A program made the position numbers and the translations under genes. Below the pieces are notes generated by a model, which ran no database searches, was not told where the DNA came from, and was given only the letters and a program-made list of their open reading frames with translations. Positions 1 through 10,900 of a DNA stretch of 64,000 bases are shown here, piece by piece. Origin of the DNA: Tenrec ecaudatus (Eukaryota > Chordata > Mammalia > Afrosoricida > Tenrecidae); assembly GCF_050624435.1 (NCBI RefSeq), contig NC_134546.1:17879001-17943000 (forward strand), read 5' to 3'. Position 1 is the stretch's first letter; each line of letters starts with the position of its first letter.

Positions 1-384
1 CCGACAGGGCTCCGGGACACAGTGCTGAAGCTGCTGTGCAGACAGGGCACCCAAAGCCGAGAGAGGTGTGACTGTGGGGCGGGTTCATTGGCTCAGTACC
101 ATGTACTGTGGTCTGGGCCCCTTGAGCAGCACCTAGCAAGAATCCGTGAGGTGTAACAAGCCCTAGGATTGTCTCCCGGCATCAGCCCAGAGGGCTGGAG
201 TTTGGAGTCCTTTCCGGGGATGTGGCCCCGAACCACCCCCACCCCATCCCCGTGAATGCAGCCGTCCCCGCCCGCTCTGCGTCAGATTGTCCAGCGGCTT
301 CCGTCCCGCGCGTTCTTGGGCACGTGTGGGCTTCCCTGGGGAAGTGGGTGAAGCTCGCTTCTGCCCCCCCTTTGTTTCTGACAG

Positions 385-429
385 CTGGAAGCGGAAGCCA
401 CTCACCGCGTCATCACCATCGCAAACAGG
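385..429 (+). CDS. DPYSL5: DPYSL5 coding exon ([15 protein letters not shown]), 45 nt
   Basis: Micro-exon of 15 complete codons, phase 0 at both ends. The acceptor is a pyrimidine-rich tract ending tttctgacag; the donor is AGG|gtaagt at 430. The frame directly upstream of the acceptor meets a TGA within 6 bases, so the exon cannot extend 5'. It encodes part of a barrel helix next to the conserved CRMP sequence that continues in the following exon. Confidence 0.95.
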
Positions 430-3400
430 GTAAGTAGGCCCCGCCCACCCGACATTTGGGTTCCACTCTAGGCTCAGAAATAAACGCACCTCGAGAGTGG
501 GCCTCCTGCAGCACGTGCCTGGCTCACAGGCCCCCGGAACTGTGTGCTGAGGGAGCGCTGTGATGCCCAGAGACCTGGCATGACCCCTTCATCACCCCCC
601 TTCCCCCCATCGGACCAGCTGAAGCCCCAAATGCGTGGCCTCCAATGAGGTGGGAGAAGATGTGGGGGTGGAGGGGGGGCGGACCTCGGAGCCTCACTGC
701 CCAACCCGGGGCAGCCGCCGTGGAGTCAACTCCAAAGCATGGCAGTGCCCTGTGTGTCCGAACTGAACGGTTGTGAGAGCTTTCGGTGGCTGATTTATCA
801 GCAGTCCGTCATCAGGCCTTTTTCCCGAGGTGCCTCAGCGCTCCAGCCTTTTGGCAGACCAGCGCCATGTCTGTGGGCACCACCCAGGGACCCCGTTTAT
901 CTTAGAGGAAGTGCAGCTTCCTGCCGCTGCCGTGAGGAGCCCTCAAGTCCCTAGGCACAGCGGGAGGAAGCCTGGCCGGGCCCTGTGCCATCTCACCATG
1001 AGGGTGCTGCCTGCGCCCATGGGTGCAGCCACGTCAATCCTGCCCCTCAAGGGCCTCCCTCCTGCCCCCCTCTCTTACCAAACTTGATGTCCTTCCCGAG
1101 AACTTGTCCCGTGTATGGCCATCCTTGCTCCCAAGGAGCAGTCTGGCCGTACTTCTGAGATAGATTCCTTCTCCTGGCAGTCTGTCCCCTGGTCTCCTCC
1201 AGCACCGTAAGTCAAGGGCATCCACTCGTCTTCAGTCTTCCTCATTCCACGTCCAACTTCCCCACGCACAGAAGACGACTGGTGACCCCACAGCTGGGGA
1301 CAGGCCACCTTAGTCCTCAGTGACACCCGCTCTTTCCCCTGAAAGAGGGCTTCTGCAGCGGATTTACCCAACGCACGACATCCTTTGAGTTCTTGACAGC
1401 TGCTCCCAGGAATATTGAGTATGGGTCCAAGCAAAATGAGTCTTGACTCCTCCGATCCGAAAGCACCATCGTTCAAATTTACGAACCCCTCCGTACCCCC
1501 ACTCCCGTTCATGGTTTCATAATGCTTTCTCCAGTCAGGGTAACGAGGGGCAAGGGCAGGGTGGAGTCAGCGGTTCTCACTTAGGTCGTAACCTAATATA
1601 AGTTTCTCCATCATATGCGAGTCACCTCTGGGAGACTATTTTATAATTTGTAAAATTAGACTGGGAATATTATTCACTTCGCCCCAGACAGTTGTGAGGC
1701 TCAAAGAAACCGTGGGAGGGCCGGCACATTGTAAAGAGTAGAGCGTGTACAAAGGTTATTCCGCCTTGCACATGGAGACTTCCTGGTCTGAGTGGCTGAG
1801 ACCACCTGAACCACTCCCTCCGGAACACGGTCCCTGGACCAGCCGCATCAGCATCACTTGTTAGAAATAGAAACCTGCCAGAGGTAAATTCTCAGGCTCC
1901 TGGAAGACCCACTGAAGCCCAGACGGGTCAGCAATCTGTGCCTCAACCTGCCTTCTAGAAGTTTCAGGTGGACACTAACGTAGAGAACCTCTCCTCTAGG
2001 GGGGTTGGGGGGGGCGCCACGCCATGGGAGACCGTGGGGTTGGGTTAGGGATCACAGGGAAACACCAGGAGGTCATGAGACCCTCTGGCCTCAGAATCAA
2101 ACCAGCCTCTACAGCCCCTTCCTCCTAAGGTGATAAGTAAAGGAGGTGTCGAAAGAACAGTTGAGAATCCAGGTTTACATTAGCAGCTCGACAGGATAAG
2201 GACTTTGATTTCTTGCCATGACAACCGTTATTTTATCAGTTGCTCCCCAGTGGGAACATATCCCAGAACGAGCGAAGGGCTGACCAACAGAAGAGCAGCT
2301 CCCAGTTTCCTCGGCTCAGGCATTTCCCCAGGGAAGTGAAGTCCGAACCCAGTTGGAGGGAAAGCCAATCGATGCCAGAGTCCAGGGCCCGGTTTTCAAG
2401 CATCAGCCTCATCTGGATGGCTGGACCGGGAGCCCTGAGCCCCTTGCCTCTTCTGTCCTTCCCCCGGGGCGCTGTCTCAGATGCAGCAGCTCTCAGAGGA
2501 TATAACTCGTCCCTTCAAACTGAATATATCACGCATGACAAGCTGTCACCGTCTCCATGAACGGGAAATCAAAATAGAAAAACAGCCCCTAGTGATACAT
2601 TAAAAATAGTCGTGGTAGTTAAAAAAAACAACACAAACCATCAAGCTCGCTTGTCATCGCATCCATTGACTGATTCGTAGTGACTCTGTAAGACCAAAAG
2701 TGTTGAAAGCCCAAACTAAATCCACTGCCCAGTCAATTGGGCCCCAGCTCATAGCACCCCCTGCAGGATAGGGTGGCCCAGCCCCGTAGGGCCTCGAAGC
2801 CCTAACAGTTGACAAAAGCAGAGTGCCACAGTTTCCGCCTCCAAACGGTTAGTGCATTCACGCATCCGAGCGCTTAACCAGTGCGCCCCAGGGCCCCTCT
2901 CCAAAGAGTTGATTAAAGCCTCCTTCTGGGTGGATGGTAGAATGTCTGAGGTTCTCTGGCCAACGGGCTCCTGGCTGGGCCTGGCAGCTGCTTGCCCCCC
3001 TTGCATGCAGCTTCTCTGTCAGCCAGCCCCAAGCCCTAGAGCCTAAGATAGCACCTTAAGGTAGCCTTGGGCCATGTTGGGAAGATGCTGATGCCAGACC
3101 GACGTGACCAGACTTCTATGGGTGCTGGTTAAGTTCATGGGGTGACACTCTACTGGCCACTGTCTTCCCTGGGTCTAGACTCACTGTCCAGTCTACCTGG
3201 TCAACGTGTCCAGCATCTCGGCCGGCGACGTCATCGCAGCTGCTAAGATGCAAGGTGAGTCCCTGAGAGTGGCGGGACAGTCGTGGAGCCCCAGTGCGCC
3301 CCCCACCCACCCACCTGACCCTCGGGCCCCCCTTCCCCATCCCCACACCGCCTTCCTCAGGAGCTCCCCATGTTTGCCGGCTGAGCGCCTGGTGTGTTTC

Positions 3401-4890
3401 TCTGCACATTTGTATGCATCGCAGCCTCACAGGGTGTCTGCCACCTCTCCTGGGCCTAGTAAAAATGTTCCAGGTTGTAAATCAGTTCATTAACTGGTGT
3501 CTTTTGGGCTTCTTGAGTATTAGTGGTGGTTGCCTTGGTAACGAACATTGAGTCCTGGACCAATTCCAATGGACATTCACAGGATGCCAGGGCAGTCGCT
3601 GAAGAAATAGCAATGCGTAGACTCAGCTTCCCCCTGTCGCCCTGGGAACCCTGGGTGCAGGCCCTCTCAGGCCGCCAGTGGCTTTGCCATTCCTTGACGT
3701 CCCAGCCCAGCACACGGTGCTGATGAAGTCCTGGTCACAAGAGAAACAGAGTCACGGTCACAAACCCAGGGATAGGAATAGGACAGAGCATGCCAGCCTT
3801 CTGCTCTGTGGCCTTCAGACCACACCTGGCCTCCGCCCTAGTTGAAGCCCTTGGCTGCTGCCCTGAACTCTGCTGGCCTCCCACCTCTTGCGCCCCTGCC
3901 CACAGGCCCCACCTCCAGCCATCTCCTGGAACCGCCTGCCTGTCGCGAAGCAAGCTGTCAAACAGCAGGCTGCACTGCCCCTTGATGTGGCCTGTCCCAC
4001 CCCCACCCATCAAGGCTCTTCTCCCCTACCCACGGCGCCCTTCACACACCGTGCTCCCCGCAGCATCACGGGAAGCTTCCCCCAAAGCAGGGCAGCTGCC
4101 CAACCTGGGACTCTAGTGTGCTCCCAAAGGCGGGATGGTCCCCGGCTGCCCCTTCCACTCTCCCTCCCCTGTAGGATGAGAGGTTCTGTTGGCTGACCCC
4201 CCTGCTCAGTGGCTTCGGAACCTTTGGTCTTGACCTCTCTCCCAGGGAAGGTTGTGCTGGCAGAGACCACCACGGCCCACGCCACGCTGACTGGCTTGCA
4301 CTACTACCACCACGACTGGTCCCACGCCGCCGCCTACGTCACGGTGCCTCCCCTGAGACTGGACACCAACACCTCCACCTACCTCATGAGCCTGCTGGCC
4401 AAGTAAGCCCCTACCCCCCTACCCCCACCCCCACCCCCACCAGCACCCTCATTACCTCACCACGCATGCCTGCCCAGATCACCACAAAGACGCCACAGGC
4501 CCTTTGCTGGTGTTCTGCGGTCTCCAGAGTCCACCCCATGGTTTCCTTCCTCTTAATCCTCTAGGACCACTTGCTTTGGGGCCATTGGGGGATGGGCACA
4601 GAGGGGCAGTGCAGCTTATCCAAATGCCCCCCGTGGAGCAGCAGGTGTGACTTTGGATTGGTCCTGGGATACCCGGAGCTCTCTGTCTCTCACTGGTTTT
4701 CCTGCCCCTCTCTCAGAGCTCACAGGGTTCCACCCTTGTACCCCCTCTCACCTGAGTCCTTCCTCTCTGGCCCCCTTTCTCTCTACATGCTCTCCTTTCC
4801 CCTCAGACCCTGTCCTCCACCTTGGTTTTTTTTTTTATACCCCTACACCACATTTGAGCTCAATTTGTGTATATGAGGGAGTACTCCCCG

Positions 4891-4922
<32 letters not shown>

Positions 4923-7900
4923 GAAAAGCTCTACTGGGCAGAACTTTTGTAGTACGCATTTTCCCCGCTAGGCGAGCATCAAGCAACTCACTCTGAGTTA
5001 GTGCACCCAGTGATGTCACCTGGGAAGGTCCTCTTTTATCACAGTGAATTTTTTCATAAAAGCAGTTTCGCTCAAACTTCGTTTTTTGCAATGGTGATTT
5101 AAGAGAACAGCATGCGGCTGTCAAATTCTGTTTCCTGCTGGGGGGAAATGCCGCAGAAACTGTTGTGATGTTGAGCACAGCTTACAAGGACAGCGCTATG
5201 GGAAAAATCTCAAGTGTACAAATGGCTTTCTCATTTCAAAACGGTGACATGTCAATCGATGACAAACCTCATTCTGGACGTCTGTCAACATCCCAGATGA
5301 AAATGTCAGCTCGTGGTGCACTTGGAGTTCATTCCACCGGGTCAGACAGTTAATTGAGCTTTCTGTTTAGAGGTTCTGAGAAGATTGCATAACAGTGTGC
5401 GACCAAAAAGGCCTGATTTGTGGCAGACGTTGGAATGGTTTTGCCACCACAACAATGCACCTGCTCACGCACCCATCTCAGAGTGCCAGTTTTTGGCAAA
5501 AAACAGCACCCGACTCACCTGACCTAGCTCCATGCATCATCTTTGGTTTCCGTGAATGCAGAGGGACATGAAAGGACAGCGATTTGACGACATAGAAGAG
5601 GTGACGAAAAAGCGAGAGAGGTGCTGTCAGCCATCCAAACAGATGAGTTTGAAAAACGTTTCCAAGAATGGAACCGCAGATTTGACAAATGTTCTTTTAC
5701 AAAACATAGCTTTGGGTTGGGGGGGGGAGTCCGGTTTTTTGAATAGTCTCACGAACAACATAGATTCAGTGGAGCGCACCACGAGAACATTCTGTTTGGT
5801 CCCAACGCTCCCTTGAAGCATCCTCTCCTGGGGCTTTGGGGTGGACTGGGGAGGGAAGCGCCACTCCCCACCATGAGGAGAGGAAAAGACGACAGGCCTC
5901 TTCATTCTGCCAACCCCTTGGTCTCCCCCCTCCCTGGGCTTCTGCATGTATAGACCTGGGTGGGGCTGGAGCACCCCTGCCTCTTCTAGGCTAATGGTGG
6001 GGGGTAGTTGAAGGAGGTGACCAGTCCCAATTAAAGGTGGCTCTCTTTAGATTCTTGGGCACTTATTCCATCCACAGCCTTAGCTTTCAGCCCTGATTGT
6101 CACAAAACTCAGCCACCATCAGTTCCAACTCATAGCGGACCTGTCAGGACTGGGTAGAACTGCCCCTGTGGGTTTCCAAGACCTTTTACGCGAGCAGACA
6201 GCCCCTTTGTTCTCTGTGGAGCAGCTGGTGGTTCCAAACTGCTAGCCTGTGGTTAGCAGTCCCACTCTTTGCCCACTGCACCACCAGGGCTCTGCCATGG
6301 TCAATAAGGAAGCAGAAAGCCCCCACCCAGCATTCTGTTCTCTGGTTTTCCCAGTGAGGTGGAATGCAGGGCCTCTGCGGGCCAGCAGGGGACGCCGTGG
6401 CCAAGTGGCAGTCATTCCATTCCCTCTCCTTTGGTTCCCAGCACCTGCTTTAAATGAGCTGAGAGAGGTGAAGGGAGACGTTCAAGATCAGTGAAACACT
6501 TTGGAAAACGCTTCTCCCTGGGGAAAAGCAGCCTCCTTTTCATCATTTCTAACAAGAAGAACACGTGTCAAGAACCCACTCTAGCAAAAAAGAGCCCACT
6601 CCAATCCTTTGCACTTGAGGCCAAATTACAATGACTGACCTCTGCTCTCTGCAGGCAAATTTAGCGGAAGAGACAAAGATGAATAATACGCTTCAGGGTC
6701 CAAAGCCCCGCCCCCCCCTGCATGAGAGGACCTGTGCCCTCGTCCGTTCAATGATGGGGGAGTCATTAATTGAGTCATCTAAGAAGTTATAGCTCATCTA
6801 TTTTGTCAAATTTATTGAGATAGAATGATCATTTCATGCATTATGGAAACACCTGTAATCTCTCCCCTTAAACCAGTGCATATTGTAAACGTGTGCTGTC
6901 TCGCAGGACTGAGAGCATCATTTTAACATTTTAATTACATATAGATAGGCATTTGTGACTGCTATAACTTAGCTCTTGTAACACGTGGCCAGCACTGGAG
7001 GCATCCAGAGTCCTTGCCGGAAGTTGTAGGGTTCCTTTTTTTGAAAGCTGAGTGCTCAATGAGATTTGTTGATCAAGGGATAGGAACTGGGCCAGGTGCT
7101 TCGGGGTGGGGGTGGGGGGCGTCTGACCTGCAGCCTGTGTTTCTGGAGGGTCTCTCATCTGATCTAAGCCATTCCAGGAAGGAGAAAACCTTACAGATCC
7201 CATGCATCCCCAGTGGGTGTTACGGGTCTCCTTGGGGACTCCAGATTCGTGGAGAGGCCCCGAGGAGTCTGTTTGACCCCGGCAGAGTTCAGTATGGCCA
7301 CAGAAGAGCCGAGTCATGTTCCTATGGTTTGGCCAGCTCATTTGGCAAGAGCTAGGACTCCTGAGCCACGCCAGGGACCCACGGGAGCCAGCTCTGTGTC
7401 CTCTGAGAACCTTCAGCATGTGCCTCCTCACCAAGTCGATGAAGGCCTTCGGCTCCCAGATTGCTCTTCTGAAGTCCAGGCCTCCGATGGCCACAGGCAC
7501 TGAAGAGCCTTTGCTGCCTCTGACACAAAGCGATGTAGACTTCCTCACCTGGTTCTCAGGACTCCGCTGAGGGGGCCCTTCAGCTGAACCTCCGAGCTTC
7601 TATCCACTCAGGCCTACCCCATTTCCTCGAGGCTGCCCTGGTTGGCATGCTGGAGCATGCTCTGCCCTCCGCACTCCACACCTCCAGGGTCTCAGCCTAC
7701 AAGTTCAAAGCAAGGCCACTGCCAGCCTCCCTCGGGCAACTCGGCCAAGTGCACTCCCAGGCTCTTAGTGACCAAGGGGCCCCTAGAGCCCAGCCTGCTG
7801 CATCACCACTGCCTCGTGTGGAGAAGAGGCTGAACCACTGCCTTGAGGACCCTGTCCTGGGTGACCCATCAACATGCAGATGAGACTGTGACTCTGAGTT

Positions 7901-10900
7901 GTTTGTGAACATGTGGCTGCCTGACCCAGCACACACCGCTTGCCAGCTGGGACTGGCAGGGGGGTGGGGTGGGCAGGCCTGCGTGTGATTCCACGAAAGG
8001 AGAGCCACCACCTCCGCCTGGGCATCTCCCTTTAGTTACACCGGAGGCTCTCACTTTTTCTTTGTTTACTCTTCACTCTTACAGCCACCATCCCCAGATG
8101 GCCCTCCCTGATGGCTACTGTTTCACTGACAGCCTGTGGGACAAAGAATGCATTTGGCCTTTTGTCTCTGGTTTCTGAAAACAGGCCTGGGAACTCCCCA
8201 GTTACCCAAAGTGTCTTTGTCCTCTGCCCCCACATCCCCAAACAGCCAGGCTGTATGTAAATGTATGCAAATGAACCAGGGAGGCACCCAACCCCACCCT
8301 GATGACAGAAAAAGAGGGGGAATGATTCAGCCAGTAATGCATAGTCATTAAGTCATGCCTATACCAACTGGACATCCCCCTTAAAGAAGGGTCATGGGGA
8401 GGAGACAGTCAGGGTGCAGTGTAGCAATGATGAAACATACAACTTTCCTCTAGTTCTTAAATGCTTACTCCCCAACCCCACTATCATGATCCCAATTCTA
8501 CCTTACAAATCCGGCTAGACCAGAGGATGTACACTGGTACATATAGGAGCTGGAAACACAGGGAATCCAGAACAGATGATCCCTTCAGGACCAGTGGTGA
8601 GAGTGGCGATACCGGGAGGGAAGGTGGGGTATAAAGGGGGAACCGGAGGACGGACAACAGAAAAGTGGGTGAAGGGAGACATCAGATAGTGTAAGACATG
8701 ACAAAATAATAATAATTTATAAATTATCAAGGTTCGTGAGGGAGGGGGGAGTGAGGAGGGAGGGGGGGAAATGAGGAGCTGATACCAAGGGCTCAAGTAG
8801 AAAGCAAATGTTCTGAGAATGATGAGGGCAAACAAATGTACAAATGTGCTTGACACAACGGATGCATATATGGATTGTGACAAGAGTTGTATGAGCCCCC
8901 AATAAAATGATTTAAATAACAAACAAGTCATACCTATGCATTGGGTCCCAGAGGCTCTGGAACCCTGGGTCTGAGGACTTTCTCTGGAGGCTGTGGGGAA
9001 TGCTGGGAGCATCCTTGTATGGGAGAGGGTGTAGCATGTCACGGGAAACTAGGAACTCACCCAAGCTGGCTTCCGGTGTCTCTTCACTCATCTCCTTCCC
9101 GGTTATAGTAACGGGTGCTGTAGGTGATGCAGTCAATCCATCAGCTGCTGCCCAGGAGAAAGATGAAGCTGTCTAGTCCCACAGAGGTCTGCCATCTCCT
9201 CTGTCCCTCCCTAGAGGATCATTATTGGCTTGAGGGCAGCAGGTTGGGTTAGGTCCTGCTAAGTTGCAGGTAATAACAGGCTAAGTGAATTCTGTGAGCC
9301 GTAATATAGAGAAATGAACCCAGCAGGGACTGTGGGCTCTTAGCCCGGGATGGCTGATTCGGAGAGATGCTGCAGAGGCTTGTGAGGACCGTGCGTAACT
9401 GGTGGCGGCAGAGAAAGGCCGTTGCTGACGGGCAGCCCTCATCTGTGACCTAGCCCTGAAGACTAAGTGCAGGCAGAGAGGTGCTGCCCAGGCCAAGTGC
9501 AGGAAGCTGTACAGACTCCTGTCCCCCCATTGTCCTGGCCCAGGGTGCTGGCGATGCCATTTGTCCTGACTCTGGGGTGGCCCATGACCAGAATCAGAGG
9601 CGTGGGAGGATGCAGGCTGGGTGCCCTTCAGATGACAGTTGGGACCGTGTTGATGCTTAACACACCGTGAGCAGTCAAGGTGGGGCTTGTCCTAGCAGGT
9701 GCCCAGTTAGGACAGTGCACTGCCACACTGCCCGTGGGTTAAGGTACCAAGTGGCAGGGCTGAGATTTAGATCGCTTTGCCCGATGTCGAGCTAAGCCAA
9801 GGCCCCACACCTTCCTCCCCGCAGTCTTGCTCCCTTCTGACCTGGTCACTTCCTTCTATCCGCCCAGTGACACTCTGAACATCGTGGCCTCCGACCACCG
9901 GCCATTCACCACGAAGCAGAAAGCCATGGGCAAGGAGGACTTCACCAAGATCCCGCACGGCGTGAGCGGCGTACAAGACCGCATGAGCGTCATCTGGGAG
10001 AGAGGCGTGGTATGTTTCCCCGGGCCCCTCCCCACCCAACCCAAGGTGGTGGGGTTACTCCAGGACTCCTCACTGACAAAATTCTTAGGTGAGCTGGTTC
10101 AACCACAGCTTCTCGCTTCACTCAAAAATAAAGCAACACAAAAGAGATCGTTTTTTCCTTCTTTGTGTTTTTACCCCCCTGGTCAAAAGAGACCATGCAG
10201 TTTAGTCTAGGAAACTGGAAAACACAGAAAGTATAAGGGGAAATGAATCAGCATCATTTCATGCCCAGAATTACCTCTGTCAGCCCGTGGCTATGTTTCT
10301 CTGGTCTTTTTCTATGCTTGTACTAGATCTGAGGGGACTTCTAAAAGCTTGGGGGGGCATGGGAATCACATTATCTTTCAATTCCATGTTCCCACTAGCT
10401 TTTTGAAGCCCTCTCCTGTTACTTGAAAAACAGAATTCATCTTTCCTTTGTGTTATCACCTATCAGTGTATTTGGGGTTGCTTCCCGAATCCATAGTCCT
10501 GTTTATTGGGGGGAGGGGGTTTGAACGTGTTGAGCTGTTCACCCCAAGGTCAGCAGTTCAAAATCGCCATTCGCTGCTCTTCAGGAGAAAGATGAGGTGT
10601 ATACTCCTGTAAAGAGAAAACCGTGTGTGTGTGGTGGTGGGGTGTGTGTGTGTGTGTGTGTCTTATACAGTCGCTGTGAGTCAGCATCGACTACCTTGGC
10701 AGTGAGAGAGATGTAATATTTCCTCCAATGGAAGCACCATCATTTGGGGGATGATTCCCTGGGGTTTAGAGCCATCGTCCAACGCCTGCTCTTACAGAGA
10801 ATACGGCAAGAACCTCTCTGTTCAGATGCCTGCACTTCTGATCATTTCCTCCGGGAAGACTCCTGGAAGGACATTTCTGGGCCCACAGACATGGACGTTT

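Larger units (their letters stand above)
430..3178 (+). other. DPYSL5: DPYSL5 intron between the 45- and 76-nt exons
   Basis: Consensus gtaagt donor and ctag acceptor. It holds a minus-strand RTE LINE fragment (1,066-1,465), a MER5A-like hAT relic (1,812-1,996) and AfroSINE pieces (2,622-2,900). The remainder is unique intron sequence. Confidence 0.9.
4403..9867 (+). other. DPYSL5: DPYSL5 5.5-kb intron
   Basis: Contains a CA microsatellite, a mariner relic, an AfroSINE, a LINE-3'-end element with target-site duplication and a MIR relic. 6,900-7,900 has several overlapping open frames on both strands but no recognisable protein. Confidence 0.9.
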
